Shown: positions 45,040 to 55,079 of the stretch, piece by piece
Layout of the letters: each line of letters starts with the position of its first letter
Position numbering within the stretch: the first letter of the stretch is position 1
NCBI RefSeq assembly: GCF_051014685.1
Contig: NC_135058.1
Span: 13,952,811 to 14,016,810, forward strand
Length of the DNA stretch: 64,000 bases
Reading direction: 5' to 3'
Source of the DNA: Ptiloglossa arizonensis
Lineage: Eukaryota; Arthropoda; Insecta; Hymenoptera; Colletidae
Position numbers and translations under genes: made by a program
Notes under the pieces: model-generated
What the model saw: the letters and a program-made list of their open reading frames with translations, nothing else
What the model was told of the DNA's origin: nothing
The model's database searches: none

Positions 45040-46440
45040 GAAGGTGGTCCATCGTGTGGTCGCAGAATGTAGACACAGTGGTTGCATTTATTTTCAAGAA
45101 GGACATTGATCGAGTTGGACACGGATGACAGATTACCCAACTGTTTACACCTTGGAGCAAGGGTTTGCTAGGAATCTGCGAGAGTCAACAAGAGACTCGA
45201 CTCGAGGATCAATTGGTCGATGAGACGACCTCTTACCTCTTTTAGTATCTCGAATACTCAAAGATCGATAGAGTTCGATAAATAGAATCTTCGAAAGTGT
45301 ACTCACCATTTCGATGACATTCGAACGGATTCGTTCCTATGCAACATTCGTTGGAGATCCTCGTCAAGCTAGGTTTCTTCCTCGATATTTGAGAGCCTTG
45401 GTCCTGACCTTAACAAAGACGCGCAAAAAAATCGTAAAATTACAACTGTACAGAAAAGATGATAGCGAGACGAGAAGGTAGTATTTTACCAACGCCGTGT
45501 ACATCTAGGCGCGAAATTTGAAATCAAAGATAACAAAAATCTTCAAAGTTTCTCAAAACGTCCTTGAAACGTACAATTCGAACGCTAAAAACTCTCTTTG
45601 TCGAAAAACCGTTAAAATCCTTTGCCAGACGTTAACCGATCGAATATCCTTCGTCGCGTTGCTTCGTTCGACGATTACAAAGGCATTTTCGCGGGGTTCG
45701 AAAAGCGCAAATGCGCCGAGTTAATTATAAATCGATCATTTCCGAGTGATCGACACAGCTGGCCGTGAAAGTGGCCCGGTGGTGGCTGGTGCGCGCGCAC
45801 GCGTCGCGGCCAAAGGCGTCGGCGTCGGGGGGCCTCGAGTTCAACGCGTAAAACTGCATTTAACTCGATCACCGTAAAATGGGTCGGCGCTAATAAGATT
45901 CACGCAGAACAAAAGCGGCTACGTAAAACAAGTTACGTGACGCAAATGCACAATACGCTTGGCGCGCTGCAATTTATCCCGCCAGGTAGGTGGGAATTTC
46001 GTCGGCCGGGCGAGAAACGATGGGTGGGGGGAGCAAAGGGCCACAAGGGGCGGTGATGGTGGTGGTGGTGGTGGTGGTAGGGGGGCCGCTGCGCCTGTAA
46101 TGCCGCCGTGGAACCGAATTTAACACGCCGCGTATCAATTCTTTCGCCAGCAATTTCGTTGTAATTCCGACCGATACGTTTCCCGCCCACCGCGTGTAGA
46201 ACAGCCCCCGCGGATAATATTGGAACGATTCGCGCGCGCCGATGGAACGTATTATATTAAAATGATACCGGGACGCGTTAAACCGCGTGTTAAACAGGAT
46301 AATCGTTTGTTCCCGTTGCTAGTTCACCGTAGTCGCGACTGCATTAACGGATCGGATCATTTGCGTCCGGGGCAAGCGTTGTTTAAACGACTCCGCGTTC
46401 GACTCGTTACATTAATGATATTTTATTCCACCGCGGTGTC
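45040..46440. other. Mixed stretch, CpG-rich from 45720
   Basis: A minus segment ending AAATG|GTGAGTACA at about 45306 has a short open frame (ending ECCIGTNPFECHRNG), but nothing supports it as coding. (GGT)n lies at 46057-46079. No recognised gene. Confidence 0.35.
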
Positions 46441-46475
46441 GCGGCTCGTTTGTTCCCATTAAATTTAGAATTAGT

Positions 46476-46518
46476 CCCCCTGCCACCTGCCCCACCCCCC
46501 GCCCCCCGTCCACCCCCG
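46476..46518 (-). other. G-quadruplex motif on the minus strand
   Basis: Minus strand has G runs of 5, 6, 6, 4 and 5 with loops of 1-9 bases, so four runs fit the G3+N1-7 rule. It lies ~270 bases upstream of the first nuclear-receptor-like site in the palindrome cluster. Confidence 0.6.
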
Positions 46519-46790
46519 CGTGCTTCCCGTCGCGCTTTGTACCGCGCGACTAACGCGCTTGTAATTTGCCGAATACGCGACATCGACGCGTATCGAGTGC
46601 GGAGTGTACGCGCGGTGGACATCGGTAGTCTTTCTACGAGGTTACAATTGCAAAGATAGTTTCATTCGAAGCAATAGGTGGATAAATATTGTAGGAATGA
46701 TCTCCCTTCGGTTGTTTTAACGATGGTTTATTTTTGTGTAGTAGAATTCTTTGGACAGTTGTTTCTCGTTTGTAGTGTCTGCGGAAAATT

Positions 46791-46810
46791 GGTGACCGTT
46801 CAAGGTCACC
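46791..46810. promoter_or_regulatory. Everted AGGTCA repeat / FTZ-F1-like site 1
   Basis: GGTGACCGTTCAAGGTCACC. TTCAAGGTCA on the + strand fits the extended half-site bound as monomer by FTZ-F1 (NR5A) and ERR-type receptors. The TGACCG facing it makes an everted repeat with a 4-base spacer. The 7-base arms GGTGACC/GGTCACC also form a hairpin. Binding is inferred from consensus only. Confidence 0.35.
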
Positions 46811-46888
46811 GCTGTCAGATACGATTTCTATGTACTTCAGTTATTTATTTCTATGAAACGGTGCAGGGAAGCTGAACGGTACGGAGTC

Positions 46889-46908
46889 TGTGACCTTGAG
46901 AGGTCACA
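46889..46908. promoter_or_regulatory. Everted AGGTCA repeat / FTZ-F1-like site 2
   Basis: TGTGACCTTGAGAGGTCACA: perfect 8-base arms with a 4-base loop. TGACCTTGA is the reverse complement of TCAAGGTCA, so the extended half-site points the opposite way to site 1, 98 bases away. A second AGGTCA completes an everted repeat, again with 4-base spacing. Confidence 0.4.
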
Positions 46909-47054
46909 ATCTTGTACTTCTTGTACTCCAATCGTTCTTTTCAGTTGCTTGGGTTATTCTATCAGAAATCATACGATTCACTTAGGTATGAATCCTTTAC
47001 CTATGATCCAATTCACCGTAATGCATTCTAAGGTACAGTTCTGTAATATAAACC

Positions 47055-47115
47055 GTTGTATTTGCACACAATCGAGTTTCAAGTGCCCCCAAAACTCGAT
47101 TGTGTGTAATACAAT
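47055..47115. repeat. Long hairpin, pre-miRNA-like size
   Basis: A perfect 15-bp stem (47065-47079 with 47092-47106; CACACAATCGAGTTT / AAACTCGATTGTGTG) has a 12-base C-rich loop. The pairing continues outward past a G-T pair and one bulge through TTGTA / TACAA, about 23 pairs in all over 60 bases. Either strand could fold. It could be a small fold-back element remnant, a hairpin RNA or a dyad binding site. Confidence 0.6.
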
Positions 47116-47127
47116 ACCGTAACCACC

Positions 47128-47150
47128 TTGAACAGTCGCCTCGTTCAAGT
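47128..47150. repeat. 7-bp hairpin next to the long hairpin
   Basis: CTTGAAC and GTTCAAG face each other across about 9 bases. Confidence 0.6.
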
Positions 47151-47445
47151 TAACGAAGTTTAAAATTACAAAGATATTGAATAACAAGGAAATTATTTTT
47201 CTCGACAGTTCGGTTCCCTTTTTTCCGTACACAGGAGACAATCTTGCAAAGAAAAATCATAGTGTTCCGTAAGTACACGTTAAATCCATCCAATATCGGA
47301 CCGATTGCTCGACGGTTCGAGCCTCGGACCGAGCGAGGCGAATTTTCTTTCGCCATCCCTCCATATTTATCGTTCCCCGATCTCGTTTCCCGCCAAGTCT
47401 TTATCCAGCCTGGATCAAAATATGCCCTGGGATGCAGGTTGTATT

Positions 47446-47475
47446 CCGCGGGTTACACGTACGTGTAACCCGTGG
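47446..47475. repeat. 30-bp near-perfect palindrome
   Basis: The centre at 47460/47461 (ACACGT|ACGTGT) extends to CGGGTTACACGT / ACGTGTAACCCG without a mismatch (24 bp), then one mismatch and two more pairs (CCG...TGG). No spacer. Such a run is very unlikely by chance in 64 kb. Confidence 0.85.
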
Positions 47476-47725
47476 CCGTGTGTACAACCACGTTCAGGCT
47501 GGTGTCCGCTATTAGGAACAAACCGGAAATAGAAGTGGCTGAACTTTAACTAGCTTCGTAGCGGAATGGTCTCGTTCTCTTCATCAACTCAAACTGCGGG
47601 AATTAGCTTCTGGCCCCCGTCCAGATTACTTCTGTACGTTCTGGTCCGCCGTGAGCCGTGTCCCATTTATCTCATTTGCCCCCCGAACTTCTTCGTAATA
47701 TGTTAATTATGAAAACGATAAGCGA

Positions 47726-48022
47726 ATGATAATCAGCCGTGGTTATTTCGATCCCTCCGCCACCGAGGCAGCCAATTTTACCCGCTATCGTGGCCGGAAC
47801 GAGTCGGAAGAGGTTGTCGTTTCTTCGTTCATCAGAGTTGGAAACGATCCACCTCGCGATACCGCTTCCGTTGCACCGAGAACGTCTTTGATTAAATTGT
47901 TGTTGCGTTTCCTGGAGTTGGAAAGAATCGAACGGAACTCTGAACCAAGATACGAACAACGAACACCGTTCAATGGGCAAACTGTTCGAATTAAACGAGT
48001 TGGTCGATTTGTGGACTTCTGA
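47726..48022 (+). CDS. Unrecognised 98-aa ORF, doubtful
   Basis: ATG to stop with mixed charged residues (YRGRNESEEVVVSSFI, LLLRFLELERIERN). A 102-codon minus frame lies opposite (47672-47980), and no splice or domain evidence helps. Listed only for its composition. Confidence 0.12.
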   Translation: MIISRGYFDPSATEAANFTRYRGRNESEEVVVSSFIRVGNDPPRDTASVAPRTSLIKLLLRFLELERIERNSEPRYEQRTPFNGQTVRIKRVGRFVDF

Positions 48023-50470
48023 GTCTACTCGTAGTATTGCTTACCGATCCCTCCAGTTTGTAAGGAAGAGATTTTTCACGAACGAAGTAACGTTGACTGT
48101 ATTTCTAGGTACAGTTGCGTGAATGTTCAGTTTCGAAGGATTCTCGTTTGGGTTCGTCGTGAACCAAAATTCGAGAAGGGGTTACACGAGGTCTGGCTGT
48201 GTTAAGTTGGAACGAAATCAATTGGACGATGAAGGTCGCTTCCCGACCGCGAATCGCGTCAGTCGCTACCCCCACTCTTCAGGGACAGAGATAGCTCGAG
48301 GCGGGAGATGGAGTGGTAACTGAACAGAGTGGTGGGGATAGACTCTGAGCGACCTTCAACGGTCACTTTATCATATTCATCATTTTTTATTTCTTTCTCA
48401 CGGTAGAAGTAACCAGAGAAGAAATATATTTATTTCTATGAAAAATTCCTCCCAAGAAGTAAAGTTGTGGATAACCCCAATCGTAAAATGTGTGGTATCT
48501 TGTTTAACGTTGCTTCTCAATTAAAAGTACACGTAACAAAAGTTGTTAGAAATTAAATTTGGAAACTTTCTGTCCAATATCGAGATGTATCGACCCTTCT
48601 CGTTTTTGCCACAATACCCCGCGAGGGTGAGCAGAGATCTGTTTATTTGTGTCTCGTATATAGAAACAAAAAATGAAACAACATCGTATATACGAAAGCT
48701 CCGCAATAATTGTTGTATTCGAACAGTATGTCGGATTCCAGACATCGTCGAATAATTCCGTCGGTACTGGAGTAGTTTCGAGTTGCTGCAACGTACTGTT
48801 ACGATTGATTCCATCCGTTGGATGGAGGATCTCGGATCAGGTTAGAATCAATTATTTCTGGCTACAAACGTCTAGACCTGTATCGATCCGTCTCGAGTCC
48901 CAAACGATACGTCAGCAGATCCTGTACTAATAAACATTCATTAGTCGCCAAACCGATAGGATCCTGAGGATATTGGCAACGAGTACGGCCTGCGTTGGAT
49001 AGAGGGGTGCGAAACGAGGAGACGTTTGTTGACATAGAAGGGAAAGTTCATTCTCTTGTGGAATGGCCGTCCGTGATATATGATGCGAGACGAAACGTTT
49101 CAATTAACTCTTCCTCCGATACGCCTGCTTAATTGAATAAATCGAACCATTTATATACGGTGATCTTTTTATTCGCGTTAATATTTTTTTTTCTTTCTTT
49201 TTCCGTTCATTATCCGATATCGTGGAAAATGCGAGAGGTTAGTGAAATTAAAGGGAAACGTATCGATAATTATATACCAATAACACTTTGAATTAAAAAA
49301 TGAATATTTGCGTAAATACACGATGCATGTATAATAAATCGTACGATCATTTGTACGTACGTGTGAATCATATTGCGTAAAATACGTTTCGTGTGTATCG
49401 TGATTAATCTTGGATAATTATACTTTGTACGCTAGAAAAATTATACGCAATAGCTTTTCTAAAATTAAAAATTAGACTTGTAAAATGATCGCAGGTATCG
49501 GTTAATATATACACGCACGTAGACATGTATTTAAAATATCTTTTCAATGGATAGTAATATTACTATAAATTGAGAGGTATTGCGAATCAGTGTCTAATGT
49601 TATTTCTACGAGATTCTTTTCCCTCGAAACTACTCTAAACTACTCAGCAATAAAGTTCACAGAATTGCCGCAAAATTATAAAAATTACACTGCCGAAATT
49701 GAACTGGAAATTACGATTCGAGAAACTCTTCAACGGCCTCGCGATTAAAGTAAAAATTTATGGACGACACGTTGTAAAACTAGACGTTGGTTGGAGTGTT
49801 GCTCCGTGAAATTGATGTTTACAGAGATTTTGAAGCAATCTGGTTGATAAACGACGATGTCCGCGCCTCGAAACCGAAGTACGGAGATTCTAAAAGATTT
49901 TAAGCCAAGATTTCGAATGATTCGCGAGGAACAGGTTGTCGATGGAATTGTGAATAGAACTTGGTGGAACGTTAAATCGGAATGCGACTGTCGGCGATAA
50001 TTCTCGCGTAAATCGCCGGTTTCGAATGCACAATTTTACCTAGGACGCCTATTCGAAGAGGAAAAGCAGGCGGCAAGCGTTTCACGAAACTAACCAACGT
50101 GGGTGGGTAACTGAAGCTGAATCGAGACGCGGATACACGGTTGATCTTATTGTGAATGGGCTTTGCGGAAGCCTCAACTCCTCTGTGAACGCGCGGAGAT
50201 TAGTGGTTGTCAGTTCCTCTTCCTTCGCGAGATCAGAAGCGGAAAGGAATCGACACAATGCCTCTCTGCAGATTAGTAGCACGCGCAGGCTGCGTCAGAG
50301 GGACCGAAGCACCAATGATACACGGTTTAGCGGTTAATGCTTTCGAATAAGTTGTCGTTCGGATCTAAACGACGACTGTTCTCTTTTCTAACAAGTGTCC
50401 AAATTTCATCGATCCCTCTCAGAATCGTCGAAACTGTTCGCCGATAATTCAAATTGCACTTAGTCAACGT
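48023..50470. other. AT-rich non-coding stretch
   Basis: No gene or array. ATAGTAATATTACTAT at 49551-49566 is a 16-bp perfect but AT-only palindrome, not unusual at this composition. Confidence 0.5.
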
Positions 50471-50479
50471 GTCATATAG

Positions 50480-50940
50480 ATGTTGATTAAAATGTTGACA
50501 AAATTTTCTACATTTAAAATTCTTTTCATAACCCCCTTCGATTTTAAGACCTCTCTACCCCACCTTGGATTCTCAGTTATACACTCGTCCAATTTTAAAG
50601 ATTTACAAAGAAAAGTATTCGTGTTATCCACAGTTTTCTACGTTCAAAATTTCCTTCGTAACCCCCTACAAATATAATCACCCTCAACCCCCACCCCGTA
50701 ACTTCTCAATTATACACCCCTTCAATTTTTAAACCCTAGTGATCGATATATTTACAAAAGAAGATATTCCTCATATCCACAATTTTCCTGGTAACCCCCT
50801 TCAATTACAAGACCCCTCTACCCCAGATCTTGGACTCTCTATCGTACACCCCATCAACCTCCAAACCCTGATAATCTATACATTTACAAAAATAAATATT
50901 CGCCTAGTCCACAATTTTTCCACCCTCCGAATGTTCTTTC
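50480..50940. repeat. ~131-bp tandem array, ~3.4 copies
   Basis: TAACCCCCT recurs at about 50529, 50659 and 50792. Each copy has a TTTTCTACRTTYAAAATT-type lead, CCCTTCAATT, a CTCTACCCC block, ATTATACACCCC and AATTTTTAAACCCT, then a TTTACAAAAGAAGATATTC-type block. A partial fourth unit starts near 50905. Confidence 0.85.
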
Positions 50941-50944
50941 GCAA

Positions 50945-53900
50945 TCGCCACCGCTTCTCCAGCTCCCTCGTTGGAAAACACCGTCCATTCGTAATCGTAA
51001 GTACATAGGATAGAGGGCCGATCCCGTCGTTACGGTTCCACGGATGCAGCCGCATGCCCAGGGCAATGCGAGCGCAACTATTAATCCATCCGCTGTTCGC
51101 CGATGGAAACAAGAACTCATCGGTGGATCCGATGATCGTCGATTAACCACGGCCTGGGCACGGTCGTCGGACAACATCCGCGGCACTTCGCGAAGGTAGT
51201 GGAGTGTCAACGATCATAACACATCATGCAAACCTATAAGGGGTAAAGCGCTGATCAGAATGCCTGGGCACGCACCCCCTTGGATTACCTTCGCCGTCCA
51301 GCGTCCCACGGGTTGCTTGTTCTACTGGTAACGTTTCGTTGCACGATGCGCCGACAGTTTGCCCTCCTCTGTCCCCCGCATCGGGCACGGTCGACCATCA
51401 ACCGGGCCGCATCCCTTCCTAGTTCAAATCCCACAATCGAGTGGCGGACTATCGGGAAATCACCCTAGATCGCCATTATCGTTAATCAACCTAGTGTTTA
51501 CGGAGTCTTAAGCGACACTGTTTGCCCGCGGACGCATTCAGCTGCGAGGCCACGCATATGTTCGGGGGTTTACGAGCTGCCGCGACCGAACGAAGAAGAA
51601 CTGCCAGGTTACGGAGACCCCCTACCCTATCACCCCGCGATATCAACTCGATGAACCTAACCCCCGAATCGTTGGGTTACGTTCGAGAGCACAAGTGCTG
51701 ACAATCGTTCTATGGACACTAGGATTGCCTGGATCGTGAGGAGAGAGCACACGTGACAGAGAGCTGTCAAGAGAGCTTCAAGAGAGCTGATAATTTTGTA
51801 TATGATAACAAAACTTCAAATTTATAGTAACAAGATTTTTACATTCAACTAGTCGGTGGAAATTGAAAGTGTCCTGGAACGTAATTAGAAGTAAGTTTCA
51901 TAATTCGATGATAATCTTAAAAATCTTGAAGGCGGTTCTAAGAATAAATGATTTTTGACAGGTTTATCGGAGATGTGAAGAAATTGGAATGAAAAATGAA
52001 CACGCAGGGACGATTCTTGTGCGAAAAAATTAAAACTCAACGTTTCAACGTTTTTTAACATTGATTTTGAAAATTCGATATTCGAGTGACGTTCTCGATG
52101 GTTTTGTTGGCCTTTGGGGTAGATGGGTGTTTCGAACAATTGTATCCGACGCGTTTCTCGGGCTGTGCGCGATCGAGGGCGGTAGGATCTTATTGGTATC
52201 GCAGGTAATACAATTTTGCGTTTCGCTGAGTAATGAAATTTTTGAAAGAGTTCATTTTCTTTGCTAGAAAATTATGTGCCGCGCATGGGAGTTTGGAATT
52301 TTGGGTCACCGGTGACGCACGTGATACGAACACAAAGCGAATATGCGCGCAATGGAGCATGCAAGCACCGCCATGTTCGTTGAAATATTGTTCTCGGCGA
52401 AGCTGTTTATTAAATTTAATTTAATAGGTGTATTTTCGGGTTATGAAAATGACGTTTATATTCCGTAATATAATCGGTCGAATTTAATTGGGATGCGTAC
52501 AAAGTGACTCTTACGAAGAACTGGAAGCAATTATCGAGGTTCGACCGGTCTTGAAAGGTATTACGTAATCAGAGGCGTAGACGAAAAGCATTCAACTTAC
52601 AAAGAATAATCCTTAAAACTCCTGGTGCCCTTATTCTAAATGCAATCATCCCTTTCCGCTCTCCATCGTCGCACAATTAAATTTCAAGCTTCTATTTCTT
52701 ACGCAACCTCTCGCTGTTATAGTTCCCGTCCTCCAGCCGTACTCACCGTTTACACACACTACCAAAGCCTTCATCCATCAATACTGTATCTAACTTTCCT
52801 AATTCTTTCGTCCACTTTCATTTCTTTCTTTCTTTTCTTTTACCTTTGCGCGACTCTTCCGTGCGATAACTTCGAGGTTAGGTTACAAAAGTCCGTCTTG
52901 CGCCTCGCCATTGCTCACTTCGCCCAAGACGTTACAATAATAATAAGAATAACTTTCGTATGAAACGAGTATCGGTAAAAATCGTGCATCCGCGAAGAAT
53001 GAACCCATCCATCGAAAGAACCGTTTCGCGAGAATTGACGCGTGCACAGACCTAACCTCAATCGCGCGTCGAATACCCCAAAAGGTAAATCTGTGGCACA
53101 GGTGAGAAGAAGTATCCTGCAAGCGTAAAAGATTCGGTATCGGTGTCTCCGCGAAGTACCCAATCCGAACTTTGTCTTTCAAGTCGCGAGTTAAGGAACG
53201 ATCCGCGCAGCGTGCGCGACATTACCGGTCCATTACGTCCAACCTAACCTAAAACTCGTTAACCGTACATTTCCTCGTTCACTGTCAATCAAGCAAAGTA
53301 TCGGGGCACTTTGTAGCTAACTATCGTCGATTACCTCCATCTGAAGCGCTACAATGTTGGGAATGGTTAAATACAATTACGTGATCCGGCCAACGACACT
53401 TCCGCCATTTTCTTCAATGCGAGATGATTGGAAAAATAAAGCCAACGCGACGACCATGCGCGGCACACGCGCGCCGTGCTGTACCTCGTCTCGTAGGTGT
53501 CTTCTCGGAAAGTGGCCGAGATAACCCGAAGAATCCTCCAGGAACGGAACCAACGTCGAGCGTGTCCCACTGATAACGGTCGTAAAGGTCAAGGATCGTC
53601 GAAACGAATAACCTGGTCACGAGCGCGGAAGCGACACACTGATTTGCCGTAAACGGCGCAATTACGTTACCCAACGGCGCAGAACTCCGCGGCCAGGAAC
53701 GCCTGTAAAACGATGATGGCTTCCGTCGTCACCGTGCCGTCGTACGAACAATCGTGATCCCGGCTGGGTTAGGTTCGTTGCTCGTAAATCGCGAACGAGA
53801 CCTCCGCGTACGCCGCGACGGTTCAAACCGCGAAGAGGCGATCGGCGATGCTCTGTGGTATAAATCGCGACCTTGACGCACGATCTCGCCACCGTGGAAC

Positions 53901-54810
53901 TTGTACGAGCAACAAGAACGAGAAGTGACGGTCGAACGGTCGCGTAGGGTAGATTTTTCGAAAGTGGCGAGCGCAAGGACCCGGCCACCGGGAAACGACG
54001 CACCGTGGCGTACGACGCCATTGCTAGCACCGTGTACGAGTCTCCGCGAACCTGTGTACGTGCGTTCAGGACCGAAGAGATCTCCCCGAGGAGAAAAAGG
54101 TAACCGTCGCGCTCCAGAGATTCTCTGGCGGACAGCCAAACACCCAACAACCAAGAAACCCTCAGACTCAACTGTATCCACTCCATCCACGGACCCGGCC
54201 ATCTCTACCGGCTCTTCTCTTTTTCCCCTTTTCAACCTCCCCGCTACCTTCACCTGCTCGGAAACCTCCGAGCTCTTCGCTCGCATCCCTCGCTACCGAA
54301 ATTCCATTTTCTAACGTCCTTCCCTCCCAACCTCTCTCTCTCTCCACTCTCCTCGTTCCCTCTTCGTGCACCCACCCGCTTCTTACTCGCCCTTTCGACT
54401 GTCACTCCGCAGCACTCGCTATCGCTCTCTCGCGCTATCGTTACGGTTATCGCTCTCGCAACCCGGCTGTTCTATCCACCAGCCACCTCCGTTCGATTTC
54501 TACGTGGAACGTAGAAACGCGGCCGACTGCATTTCCTACCCTGACGGGTCTCGTTCGTTCTTGCTGCGCGAGTACCGCGCCGCGATTAAACAAACCGAGC
54601 CTCCACCTCGTGTTCTACGAACTCGATCGAACAACTATCGCGATTTTTAGGGAAAGGTTTTAGAACTCGATTGGAACGGTTAGCGATCATCTGGACCTGC
54701 GGAGGAACTATTGATGCAAGGACGTCGAAACTGATTCAACGATACGTTGCAGCGTTTTTTTTTTTTTGGAACGAGGAACCTTCCGGAAGGGGGTATTACG
54801 GTCCAAGGAG
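50945..54810. other. Mixed stretch, strongly CpG-rich at 51000-51700 and 53360-54660
   Basis: 53360-54660 has frames of 137 codons (+) and 185, 174 and 86 codons (-) over the same DNA, so openness carries no weight. TCAAGGTCG on the minus strand at about 53870 is another extended receptor half-site. 54310-54360 is a CT-rich tract. On the minus strand 52747-52778 (ATG, 10 codons, then CG|GTGAGTACG) is a very short exon-like segment. No gene is shown. Confidence 0.35.
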
Positions 54811-54819
54811 GTGAAGAAA

Positions 54820-55075
54820 ATTTTTAGTCTTGGAAATTGGGGACGAGACGAATATTTCTCGGTTTGTAAGTATACTAATCATCGTAATTTAATAATTGTG
54901 AAAGTGTACGATGCTGGAGGGGGCATTTTATAATTTAACGGGAAAAGAAAATTTTTAACGTTGAGAACTATGGACGAGACGAATATTTTTCGATTTGTAA
55001 TTACACTGATAATCGTAATTTAATAATCGTGAAGGTATATAATACTGGAGGGGGCATTTTATAATTTAAGGGAGC
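54820..55075. repeat. 131-bp tandem duplication
   Basis: GGACGAGACGAATATTTYTC begins at 54841 and 54972. Both copies continue to GGAGGGGGCATTTTATAATT. About 85% identical. Preceded by a T13 run (54755-54767). Confidence 0.85.
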
Positions 55076-55079
55076 GCGA

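Noticed and set aside
45306..45400. Insulin A-chain-like NECCIGTNPFEC on the minus strand
   Set aside because: Cysteine spacing does not fit the insulin family (CC-x3-C-x8-C), and there is no B-chain or prepro context.
51418..51440. AGTTCAAATCCCAC resembling a tRNA B box
   Set aside because: No A box at a suitable distance upstream and no cloverleaf.
53662..54314. Overlapping frames of 185 and 174 codons (-) and 137 codons (+)
   Set aside because: Mutually overlapping, Arg/Ser-rich, no domain; a composition effect in CpG-rich DNA.
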